From contig RHPI01002069.1 in NCBI GenBank assembly GCA_009103225.1, forward strand, positions 2,210,383 through 2,274,382: a stretch of 64,000 nt of DNA, written 5' to 3'. Shown here piece after piece: positions 1-9,857 of the stretch. The position numbers and the translations under genes are program-made. Position 1 is the first letter of the stretch. The number at the start of each line of letters is the position of its first letter. The notes under the pieces are model-generated. The model had not been told where the DNA came from and ran no database searches. It worked only from the letters and a program-made list of their open reading frames with translations. This stretch comes from Chlorokybus atmophyticus. Taxonomy: Eukaryota; Streptophyta; Chlorokybophyceae; Chlorokybales; Chlorokybaceae.

Positions 1-37
1 CGCCAGGTGTTGGGGCCCCAAAAAGACCATAACCGGT

Positions 38-78
38 CCGTCCCTCGCGGACCAGACACTCGTGGTCCGCGGGGACGG
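38..78. repeat. Imperfect inverted repeat (hairpin)
   Basis: A left arm at 38-54 and a right arm at 63-78 are complementary over 16 bp with one bulged base, around an 8-nt loop. The arms contain GCGGACCA / TGGTCCGC. The surrounding 130 bases are packed with further GGACC/GGTCC palindromes, including TGGGGCCCCA at 11-20. This could be a subterminal repeat of a DNA transposon whose other end lies outside the window; that role is inference. Confidence 0.6.
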
Positions 79-107
79 ACCATGTATGGCCCGCGGGGTC
101 CGTGGAA

Positions 108-123
108 GGACCATGCATGGTCC
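108..123. repeat. Perfect 16-bp palindrome
   Basis: GGACCATGCATGGTCC reads the same on both strands. Its 12-base core ACCATGCATGGT occurs again twice near 10.5 kb. Confidence 0.8.
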
Positions 124-229
124 CCGAACGTCAATCCGTGTGCTACCTCCGAGCCACAATTGCTTTCTCTCAGTTTGAGGTGTGTTCACGGTGTGCGGTG
201 CATGTGCTTCAACCATCAGAGCCATGTCA

Positions 230-2766
230 CATATGCACATGCGAGTGTGCTGCCGTATCAGAACTACGTGACGGCTGACCTGCGCAAGCCTGGAGACCCT
301 CAGGATTTGGACATCAGCGTCGCATATATGCCGGCCAAGGTCTGTGAAATGCAGTATCTATGCAGTATCCAATCCGAGGCCAGCATGCCTGTTAATGCTC
401 CTGGTCGGAGCAGGTATGGCTCACGCGATGGTATGGCAATCCACATGCCACTAATGGCTTCAATCTCCAATACAGTGGTGACGAGCACAGCTTTGGCCAT
501 CCTTCCACGGGCGATTGGTGGAAAGATGTGGAGGTGGATTTGGAGAGAGAGGTGGGGGAAGCGTCCTACTTGGCGCCTGCCATTCTATACAGTGACAACA
601 ACATGCTGGATAGCGCGGGCAAGCGCTCTGGCTACCCTCTGATGGCATCGCTTGCCAACTACAGCTGGGACATGTATGCTAGCAACATGGGGGTTGTTAT
701 GATAGCGCTTCTGCTGGTGGTTCGCAGTAGCCGGGCATCCCACATGGGCGCAGGGCAAGAATTCGTTCTCAATTCGAAAACGTGAGATTTCTTATGACGC
801 TTTAAATGTAGTGTTAGGGGATGTGAAGCGGGCGAGCTGGGAAGGTCTGCAGCGCATCGACCTGAATGGCATTGAGCGTTGTGTGTTTCCCGCGCTTGCC
901 AACTACATCAGCGACTTGCAGGTAGTGGGCATGTATGGTTGCAACCGGATGCAGCCTGCTGGCAAACAGTGCATGGAGGATATTGTCAATGGAGCATCTA
1001 AGTTTGTCGTGTTGCAGGATACTGCCACACTCGCACGCACTGTGTCAGGCAATCAAACACGCCATCCTTGCGATGTTTGTCTCGTCACCAAATCGGGAAT
1101 TGAGAACCGAGGCTTTCTACACACCAGCAATACGTCAGCTACGGGCGGACCTGCCTAGCGGTGTTGGGAATGCACGCCAGACAGCCAAGGCTTTTAGAGG
1201 GCAGCACTCCATGCATGTCGAGGAGGTAATGGTCAAATTATCGGCATTCGTGAGGATGAATGGCTTTCCGTGTAACCAGGCAATGTGGTTTGGCAACAGA
1301 ATAAACTGTGGGGTTGGCGACAGTCGCGGGTGTCGGGAGCTGACTGCTACTCTCGTCTTGCCCCTAACGCAATGCATGTGCTGGGAGGCATCATTGACCA
1401 CCTGCTTGCTGCTGTGTACGACGCTACGAAGGAACGAATGCGTCTATCGACGAGACAAATCCTGCAGGCCAGACGTTTTTAGTGTTGCTGTTGTGTTGCT
1501 TTTGTGTTGATCACAAAAGGCAACGACACGTGCTGACAAGAAGATTTGCACAGGCTAAATGCATGTAAGGTGACTCTACGGGTTTTGCACTTCAAGGCAC
1601 CTACAAGCACAGTAGTTTTAAACCTGGCCGACCACTTCTTTTAGGTGGTGGAGAAAGTTGCGGTGCTCCAGCTGCTGCTGGTCCTTGCAGACGGTTTGCT
1701 GCTCGATAGTGAGGGCAACGATATTTTGACCATTGCTGTCGCATCGCTCTCCCAATGGAACAAGAAGTTGCTTGAGGCGCATGAACACACAAGAGAGACC
1801 CTGACCACAGCCGACAACGAGCTGGCTGCCTTCAAAGCTGCAGTGTTGCATCCGCTACTGTCGTTATATTCTGCACAAAAGTCAGGTTGGAAGAGCGAGA
1901 AGATGCATCAGCTCACTTAATTTGGGCCGGCAATTGTCAGCAGTGGACACCAAGATTGCTTCAGCACCAACCGCATGGAGCAGACGCACGCTCAAAATAT
2001 CAATTGATGGGCGCGTGATGGCAACATCCGGGACTACCAGGCGCGTATCTTAAAGGCATGGAGCTTTGCGAAATATATGAGAAAGGATGGCATGGTCGTA
2101 GATCCTGAGGTGCGCTCGGTCATGGCGCAGGCGTGGCAGCAGTGCTGTAATGCAATGGAGAAGACGGACAAGTTGCTACGAATGGATGTGTTGACAAGGA
2201 GAGAGTCCAGCCCGTACCGGAGCAGTTCTGCGCGTAGCCGCCAAGTTGCCCTGAAGACTCTATCTGCCGACAGGCTGCCTGCCACCCTGGACAGCTGGTT
2301 GAGGAGGGAACAACTGGAGTTGGCCAACGGGTGGCATGCTGTTCGCGTGGTCAATGGAGGCGCAGCGGTGTACACGACATCAGTAGTCAGCATGGCGCGC
2401 GCAACTGGGATGTTCAATTGGCGGCCTTGGTTCTCTACACTTGAGTTGGAAGGTGATGAGGATGGTGTGAACGTGACGTGGTGGGCTCAGGCACTCCATT
2501 TTTTGCGCGTGGTGGTGTGGGGTGGTAGCGGCGAGCGCATGTGGAAGGAGGTCGTGTTTCTCCGCTGGTACACGCCGCTGGATGTGACGAGCGACACAAA
2601 GTGCATCGCTCTGGAATGGGAAAAGCGTCGAGGGGGGCCATATCTCAATGTCATGACTCTGGAGCAAGTAAAAGGCATTGTCCAGCTGCTCCCCATGTTT
2701 GACAAGGATAGCGCCCGTGTACAACAGGGCAAGTATTGGGTGAATGTTCACTGCACTTCCACGTGA
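230..2766 (+). pseudogene. Decayed Plavaka/KDZ-like DNA transposase
   Basis: Several blocks on the plus strand, in different frames and separated by stops, look like pieces of one large transposase. The block at 558-720 reads ASYLAPAILYSDNNMLDS, followed by a Tyr-Pro and a Leu-Ala-Asn motif, the pattern seen in Plavaka-type (CACTA-related) transposases before their conserved Asp region. The block at 1285-1482 contains APNAMHVLGGIIDHLLAAVY, like the P-D-x-M-H-x-G segment of the same family. The longest open block (2077-2766) has FNWRPWFST, a Trp-rich stretch and RWYTP, and ends in GKYWVNVH, like the C-termini of such proteins. There is no continuous reading frame, so it cannot be active as it stands. 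Family assignment is from pattern memory and needs a profile search; KDZ and Plavaka are hard to separate here. Confidence 0.5.
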
Positions 2767-2946
2767 CACATGTACGTGTCTCACTACTCTGAGTTTGGAG
2801 CATATCAACCAGTTGAGCATTGCTAATGGTATGGTAAGACCTTTGCATGTAGATGTGTATAATACCAGGCGACTGTCACCACAATCGAATGTTGAATGCA
2901 ACATTCAACAATCAGTCAGCTATGTGAAGCATCGATACACCACACT

Positions 2947-3638
2947 TGTAGCAGCTTGGACCTTTTACCATCATTTACTACACGTACAATATGTGTTTTG
3001 CCTTTTTCCTAGCTTTATTAGCGCTTTATGAAGGGCTTTTACAAGCTGTACAGGCGGTGCTCTGCCGCGCGATTTCGCCTGCGACAAGCCCGGCAGCTGC
3101 CTGCCCGCGACGTGACCTACTGCGGCAGTGGTGACGCAGCTGACCAGATCGCACGGTACCTCCCATGTGACGCGGACTGCATAGTCAGCTACCGCTGCGC
3201 AGTACCTTGTGATGCTCAGTCAGCTGCCGCGTGATATGTACTCCGACGCGCGGGGTAGCAGTCTGCACTTATACAGGTCCTTTAAATTTGGTAAATCATA
3301 GACAAAACGCCTAGTTATTAAGCTGCTTGGTTGATGTGCTTGTACAAATGGAAACCCTGTGTAATACAACCAACTCTTGCTTTCAGCTCTCTGCTGTGAG
3401 TATGCTAGTGTATGCTTGAGAAAGGCGTGATTCAAGGCACACTGCTGCGTTTCTGCTTGGCGTGGGAAGTAGTAGTGTTCGTGTGCGTGCGCTTAACGCG
3501 TGCGTGCGTGCGCGGGAGAAGGCAAGGTTCCGGTGTGAAGACTGTGCTCAGCTACACACATGTGTTGTATGACTTGTGTGCTGTGTATGTGAGCACGAGC
3601 ATCATTACAACACTCAAGCCTCATAATTCCATGACACA
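2947..3638 (+). repeat. 5' LTR of gypsy element 1
   Basis: It begins TGTAGCAGCTTGG and ends near ATGACACA, and matches 7338-8016 with many small differences, so the insertion is not recent. A CG-rich (GCGTGC) tract and the motif AAGGTTCCGGTGTGAA lie in its 3' part. No 5-bp target duplication is visible: the left flank is ACACT and the right flank after the 3' LTR is GGAGG. Confidence 0.85.
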
Positions 3639-6600
3639 CGCGGCTCATCTCAGTAGGAAAGGAGGCTGCTGCTGGGGTTGAGATGGAGCCTCTTTCCAAT
3701 GTTGTCAGTTCAGAGCCTTTCGTGGATGCGTTGGTGACTGTTGGCGGCATGTATACGTGCGCGACGGCGACGCGGAACGGTGTGGTTTGTGTGCTTGATG
3801 AGGCGAGGCAGCTGCTGATCGTCACGGTCATGATTCGCGAGGGTGATGGGCCTTAAGTGGAGTACAAATTGCTAGTGGAGCGGCACGAACAGCAACTTCA
3901 TGAATCGGGAGGTTGCGCGTCGACACAAGTGGCTCTCGTGGGCGAATGCCGGCTCCGTGACTCTCGCGGACGGTCGTGCGCCAACCGGAGCTGCGAAGCT
4001 GAGCAAAGAGCTTGAAGTCCACGTGGGGATGAAAGGATAGCCTACGCTTTTGCTGCCTCGAGCTCGGCAACGGCTTTGATGGCATTTTGGGGCTACCTTG
4101 GCTTTGGACACATAACCCCGCCATTAATTGGAGGAAGCGCCTAATTGCTGCCCCAGAAGGTGGTGGTATGGCTATGACTTGCTTGGGTGCTTCTTCTCGT
4201 GGTGAGTGTTTAGTTCAAGAGCGTGTGAGCTGCGTCGCAGCTGCCAGCAATGCATCGCATGGCGTGAAGGCGTGCCAGCAAGATGCAGAACAACATGCTT
4301 CTAGCTTGGGGGGGGAGGCTTCGGAGCTGGTGTCACAAGTTTCTGAGGCTGAGATGGAGCAGATCTGGTCCGGGAACAACGTGAAGGATGCATGGTTGTG
4401 TATGGTGTGTGACACACCGTCCAAGTCAGATGCGAAGCTGGTCGGCACTGGTGTGGAGGGTTCGGGGGACCCTGAGGTGCAGAAGTTGCTTGAGGAGTGC
4501 AAAGACATCATGGTGGACGGGTTATCATCTGGTTTGCCACCCGCGCGCAGCGTTGATCACCATGTGGAGCTCGTTGAGGGCGTGCACAAGCCGCCGTACA
4601 GACCGGTGTACAAGTTGTCTCCGGCTGAGTTGGAGGAGGCGGAGAGACAAGTTGAGGACCTTCTGCAACGTGGATACATCAGGCCTAGCAAGTCTCCGTA
4701 TGGTGCACCTATCTTGTTTGTGCGCAACAAGAACGGAGCCTTGCGCATGTGCGTTGATTACCGGCCGCTCAACAACATCATGAAGAAGAAAGTCTGTCCT
4801 TTGCCTCGCATCAATGAGTTGTTGGAGCAGCTAGAAGGTGCTGAGTTCTTCACAAGCTTGGACCTAGCTGGCGGCTACCATCAGACCGCGTAGCACCCGA
4901 GGACATTGAGAAAAAGGCATTCAACACTCGCTATGGCCATTACGAGAGGTTGGTGATGTCGTTTGAGATGACCGACGCTCCGGCAACGTTTCATACCTTG
5001 ACGAATGGTGTCTTTGCTGATCCGATTGGCAAGGGTGTCTTCGTGTATCTCGATGACATTCTCGTGTATGCCAAGAGCAAGAGCGAGCACATGGCATTGC
5101 TACGTGAGGTAATGCAGCGTCTAAGTGCAAACATGTTGTTCGCTCAGCTCAACAAGTGCCGTTTTTTGCTGCAAGAGGTAGAGTATCTCGGCCATCTTGT
5201 CTCCAAGCAAGGGATCAAGGCGGACCCCAACAGAATTGCGGCAGTGCGCGATTGGATTGCCCCGAAGAATGCGAAGAATGTCATGTTGTTCCTAAGGCTG
5301 GCTGGCTATTATCGCAAGTTTGTGAGAGGCTTCTCGCACTTGGCATCACCATTGACGGCATTGTTGAAGAAGGCGAGCTAGAGCTGGTTTGAGGCTGAAA
5401 TGAAGGCGTCTTCTGACTTAAAAGCGGCCTTAACATCAGCACCCGTTCTGGTGCATCCCAACATGCAATTGCCCTTCGTGGTGGCATGCGATGCTTCCGA
5501 TAAGGCCGTTGGAGCTGTGTTGCAGCAAGATCACGGCAACGGCTTGCAACCGGTGGCATTTTTAGCAAGAAGTTGAGCCGAGCTCAACTACCCCGTTTAT
5601 GAGAAGGAATTGCTGGCGCAGGTGTTGGCGCTACGGCAATGGCGTTGTTTTCTTGAGGGCAAGCGCTTCATGCTTGAAACGGATCACTCGCCATGGAAGT
5701 TCCTTCAAACGCAGCGTCATCTCTCGCAGCGGCAAGCTCGTTGGCTCGAGTTCTTTCAACTCCTCGACTTCGAAGTCAAGTACAAGCCCGGCTATTCGTT
5801 ATAACAAGGTTGCGGACGCGTTGAGTCGGTACCCCAATGCAATTGAAACGGTTGTTCAAGTGCAGACCAAGTGGTTGAAGCAGATCCAAGCCTTGTTGCA
5901 GGAGGACGCCGTCGGTATGAAGGCTATCAAAGCGCTCGAGAACGGAACTGATTATGGTGGCCTTTAGGCATTGAAGGACGGGCTGCTATGGCACGAAGAT
6001 CGCATGTACATACCCAACATTGCGTACCTGCGCGTGGGATTGATGAAGCTAGCACACGACGCGCCAATGGCTTGTCATCAAGGGCTGGAGCGGACGCTAG
6101 CCTTGTTGAAGCAGTGATTTTTTTGGTCGGAGATGCATCGTGATGTTAAGGACTATGTGGCATTGTGCGACACTTGTCAAGGGTGAAGGGGAGCAACCAA
6201 CGAGTTAGCGAGCTGCTCCAACCATTACCGATACCTCTGACCAAGTGGGAGCAAGTTACTCTCGACTTCATCACGGGGCTGCCACGAACACGCAAAGGAC
6301 ATGATGCTATCTTGGTGTTTGTGGACAAGACCAGCAAAATGGTGCGGTTTGCGCCATGTACGGAGACTTGCACGGCTCCGGAGGCTGCCAAGTTGTTCAT
6401 CAAGCATGTGGTGCGCTCTTATGGCCTCCTAAGAAGCATTGTGAGAGATAGGGACCCGCGGTTCACGGGAAACTTCTGGAAGGCTCTTCATTCAGCTTTG
6501 GGCACGACCTTGAAGTTCAGCACCGCATACCACCCCGAGACGGACGGCCAAACGGAACGCACCAACCGTGTGGTCAAGGACAAGCTACGGTGCTATGTGA

Positions 6601-7337
6601 ACAGCCGACAAGACAATTGGGGAGACATGCTGGAGCTGATTAATTTCACCATCAACGACCACAAGAGTGCAAGCACGGGCGTGACACCTTTTCTCAAGAA
6701 CTATGGGCAACATCCATTGACGCCGTTGACGGCATGGGCGCCCAGCTTGCAATGTTCAAATGTGGAGGCCGTGGATAGCTTGCTCAAGAGGTGTGCGGAC
6801 ATTAGCAAGGCAGCTTGTGAGGCTCTGATTGTGGCACAAAACAGGCAAAGCAATATGCCGATGCGCATCGCAAGCATGTTGTCTTTTTGAAGGGTGATCG
6901 CGTAATGCTCTCTACCAAGCATGTGCAGCTGGTCACGAGTGTGCGCAAGCTGAGTGAGCGATGTTTGGGACCTTTACAAAGTGATCAAGGTCATCTCGGA
7001 GGTAGCCTACAAGCTAGAGCTGCCCGATACCATGAGCGTGCACCCGTTTTTTATGTCTCGCTCCTTAAAGCTTACATGGGGGAGCCGCCACCTCGTCCGC
7101 CTCCGCATCTAGTTCGTGAGGGCCAAGCGGAGTGGGAGGTAGAGGCAATCATCAAGGACAAGCTGGTGGGAGGTGTACGCAAGTACTTGGTGAAGTGGCG
7201 CGGCTATCCAAGGCACGAGGCGACGTACAAACCCAAGCAGAGCTTCACAAATGCCAAACAGATTTTGCAGGAGTACAAGGCCAGAGGAGGCAGGCTCGTC
7301 AGCTTCAAAGGCAAAGCTCCCCCTTAGGGGGAAGGTG
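3639..7337 (+). mobile_element. Ty3/gypsy chromovirus internal region, decayed, without gag
   Basis: Order of remnants: protease (3870-4140), reverse transcriptase (4480-5380, with VYLDDILVY near 5043), RNase H (5395-5805, TDHSPWKF), integrase (zinc-binding part 6050-6180, core 6230-6730 with LDFITGLP, DRDPRF and DGQTER), and a chromodomain (about 7129-7290, RKYLVKWRGYP) next to a purine tract (7325-7335) and the 3' LTR. Frame breaks lie in the protease, at about 4890, 5380, 5575, 5805, 5967, 6117 and 6888. The protease DSG triad reads ASG because the Asp codon is GCT. Directly after the 5' LTR the sequence jumps to what in element 2 lies after the gag zinc knuckle, so the whole gag is missing. 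The element could not move without help from an intact relative. Confidence 0.9.
7325..7335 (+). promoter_or_regulatory. Polypurine tract of gypsy element 1
   Basis: TAGGGGGAAGG lies immediately before the 3' LTR, the usual place for the plus-strand primer of reverse transcription. Element 2 has the matching TAGGGGGGAGGAG at 22469-22481. Confidence 0.7.
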
Positions 7338-8016
7338 TGTAACAGCTTGGACCTTTTTCCATAATTTACTACATGTACAATATGTGTTTTGCCTTTCTCT
7401 GGCTTTATTCGCGCTTTATGAAGGGCTTTTACAAGCTGTAAAGGCAGTGCTCTGCTGCCGCGCGCGACTTCGCCTGTGACGTGACCTACTGAGGCAGTGG
7501 TGACGCAGCTGACTAGATTGCACGGTACATGCCATGTGACGCGGACTGCATAGTCAGCTACCGCTGCGCAGTACCTTGTGACGCGGACTGCCCAGTCAGC
7601 TGCCGCGTGAAATGTACTCCGACGCGCGGGGTAGCAGTCTGCACTTATACGGGTCCTTTGGATTTGGTAAATCATAGACAAAACGCCCGGTTATCAAGCT
7701 GCTTGGTTGATGTGCTTGTACAAATGGAAACGCTGTGTAATACAACCAACTCTTGCTTTCAGCTCTCTGCTGTGAGTATGCTGGTGTATGCTTAAGAGAG
7801 GCGTGATCCAAGGCACACTGCTGCGTTCTTGCTTGACATGGGAAGTAGTAGTGTTCGTGTGCGTGCGCTTAACGCGTGCGTGCGTGCGCGGGAGAAGGCA
7901 AGGTTCCGGTGTGAAGACTGTGCTCAGCTACACACACATGTGTTGTATGACTTGTGTGCTGTGTATGTGAGCACGAGCATCGTTACAACACTTAAGCCTC
8001 ATAGTTCCATGACACA
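7338..8016 (+). repeat. 3' LTR of gypsy element 1
   Basis: It begins TGTAACAGCTTGG and ends GACACA, and is the partner of 2947-3638. Relative to that copy it lacks a short GC-rich segment early in the LTR. It abuts 26 bases of older sequence that are followed by an inverted solo LTR. Confidence 0.85.
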
Positions 8017-8042
8017 GGAGGGTAGTCACAGCGCATATCCAT

Positions 8043-8702
8043 TGTGACGATCCTCGTGCCTTGTCACCTGTGATTTGGTCCAATCAACAACCCTCTCACC
8101 AAGGCACGGTATTCACACCGGAACCTTGCCCCCTCTGCCAAGCACACACGCGCGCCCCGCCACTCGCGTACGCACGCGCATGCGCTTGAAGCTACACACC
8201 GACTTGTGTGTAGCGCCTTGGATCGTCACACAAGCAAGCACACACTAGTGGACACATGCTAGCAACCTCTGCTAACCACCACCAAGCTTGCACACCAGAC
8301 ACTAGGGAGCTAAAGGTTGTACTGCAAATTGTAGAATGTCACTTTTATACCTACCAGTCTGCACATGCTACTGTCTAGACGAAACTACAAGCTAATAATT
8401 CTTGCAAAATCTTGTAGTACACTTCTAGACCTTTCCGACGCATCAAAGATCTCCTCATTTGCTGCTCATATGGTCAGTTAAGTTATACTACTTGGCACCA
8501 GGCCCTTCCAAAAATCTGGTCGAGCCCTTCTCGACTGGCCCTCCGTTGTCTGGCGTCTTCCAGACTGGCCCTGGGCCGGTCGATATCTGCGGCAGACTCG
8601 CAACTCGCTGATATCCGCCATAAGTTATAAAAAACATGATACCTCACAAATAAGGCCTAAAAATGGCCATGAAAAACTCGGAATTTGGCCTTGACTGTTA
8701 CA
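8043..8702 (-). repeat. Solo LTR of gypsy family 2, inverted
   Basis: Read on the minus strand it starts TGTAACAGTCAAGGCC at 8702 and ends GTCACA at 8043. It matches the 3' LTR of element 2 (22482-23097) along its length. The flanks are perfect 5-bp direct repeats, TCCAT at 8038-8042 and 8703-8707, the target-site duplication of a complete insertion that later lost its interior by LTR-LTR recombination. It sits in the 3' end of the methyltransferase pseudogene. Confidence 0.93.
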
Positions 8703-9837
8703 TCCATTGTTTCAAGCATGAGACACCCTATGCACTCCGCCATTGCGGGAGGAACTGCATTCGCTATGGTAACGGCAGAGGTCACCCATGGCACTCCCAA
8801 CGCTATTTGCCATGCAACAATGCCGCCCCTGGTGCTTAGAAGGCCATAGACCGCGTATAGTTGCTGTAGCGCGTTTGATGTCACGATTGTCTTTTTCACG
8901 CCAGCGATTAGGTGCGGCGATAGCAATCCAACCGCCTTGCATGCGCGCGAGCAGCGTGCTGGTGGGGTAGCTACCACTAGCGAAACAGACGGTGTCGGAA
9001 GATTGACAGGCCAAACATCGTGCCATAAAAAAACAGATTGGGTCTGAATGAGGAAGCTGCTGTTGGCACATTTTTCAATGACAAACTTGACCTGGCTTGC
9101 AAGCAGCAGATGTCGGAAGAGCGGTAGCATATCCTGGTGACTTTAGGATGTGCCATGTGCCGCCCGTTGAGGTGCCGGGAAACGCCTGAATAGGCCTGGC
9201 ATGGTGGACTGGCCCATATGCTCGTACTCGCTCAGCTCTCCTGCACTCAGGGTGCATACATCGCGGTGTATGAAGGGCAGCGTGTACTCAAAGAAGGAAC
9301 TTATGTCCATCCCGGTCACGTCAAAGCCTGCGTGATATAGACTGACACTGGCACCGCCACCGCCGCAGAATAGGTTAAGTGCCTTTGGTCCACGTGTGCG
9401 TCCAAGCTTGTTGTTAAATGGCGTGTATGTAGTCAAGGCTGGCCGTGGTGCTGCCCAGGGATCAACAATGATGCCGTCCGGGCTTACTTTGCTACTAACA
9501 ATCTCCCCTCCGGCGCGCAGAACATGGCGTGCCCCGTCAGTCGATGTGTACACGAATACGTTGTGCCCTTTGAAGTTGATGGTCGATCACAGTCATTGAT
9601 TACAATACGGTGCTGCCCTGCAAAGCCATTTTTCATTGCACCATGCATATATGGTGCGTCCTCAATCTCGCACGCCACGGAGCGATGCTGACTTAACGCT
9701 TGCTTCAATGCTTCCACAACGCCCGCATACCATTCCCCATCCAGCGGCCAATGCACCATGACACTCACACCGATCAGCTGCTCGCATCTCAACTTCATTG
9801 CGTTCCGCAGCTTCCGCAGATGCAGTGCGCTGTCCAA
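8703..9837 (-). pseudogene. Cytosine-5 DNA methyltransferase with Tudor-like N-terminus, decayed
   Basis: On the minus strand, 9837-9600 encodes a Tudor-like segment (VHWPLDGEWYAGVV, then HRIVIND). A frame change follows and 9553-9240 carries methyltransferase motif I, ALNLFCGGGGAS (about 9350-9385), then GFDVTGMDIS. The catalytic loop is in a third frame near 9210: VHHARPIQAFP, where family members have A-S-P-P-C-Q-A-F, so the catalytic Cys is gone. Later motifs follow in changing frames: FVIEK (about 9080), GTMFGLSIFRHRLFR (8980-9024) and, near the end, ANAVPPAMAECIG (about 8727-8764). The motif order and spacing are those of phage/bacterial-type C5 methyltransferases. The 3' end is split by the solo LTR. 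It is a clear family member, clearly dead. Such enzymes are known to have been captured by eukaryotic transposons; whether this one was transposon cargo is inference. Confidence 0.85.
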
Positions 9838-9857
9838 CGGTTGATGGTCTGCCTCCT

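Noticed and set aside
3412-3681. Short frames inside the LTRs (for example near 3412 and 7788)
   Set aside because: They repeat in both LTRs with differing frames and have no protein-like pattern; they are non-coding LTR sequence.
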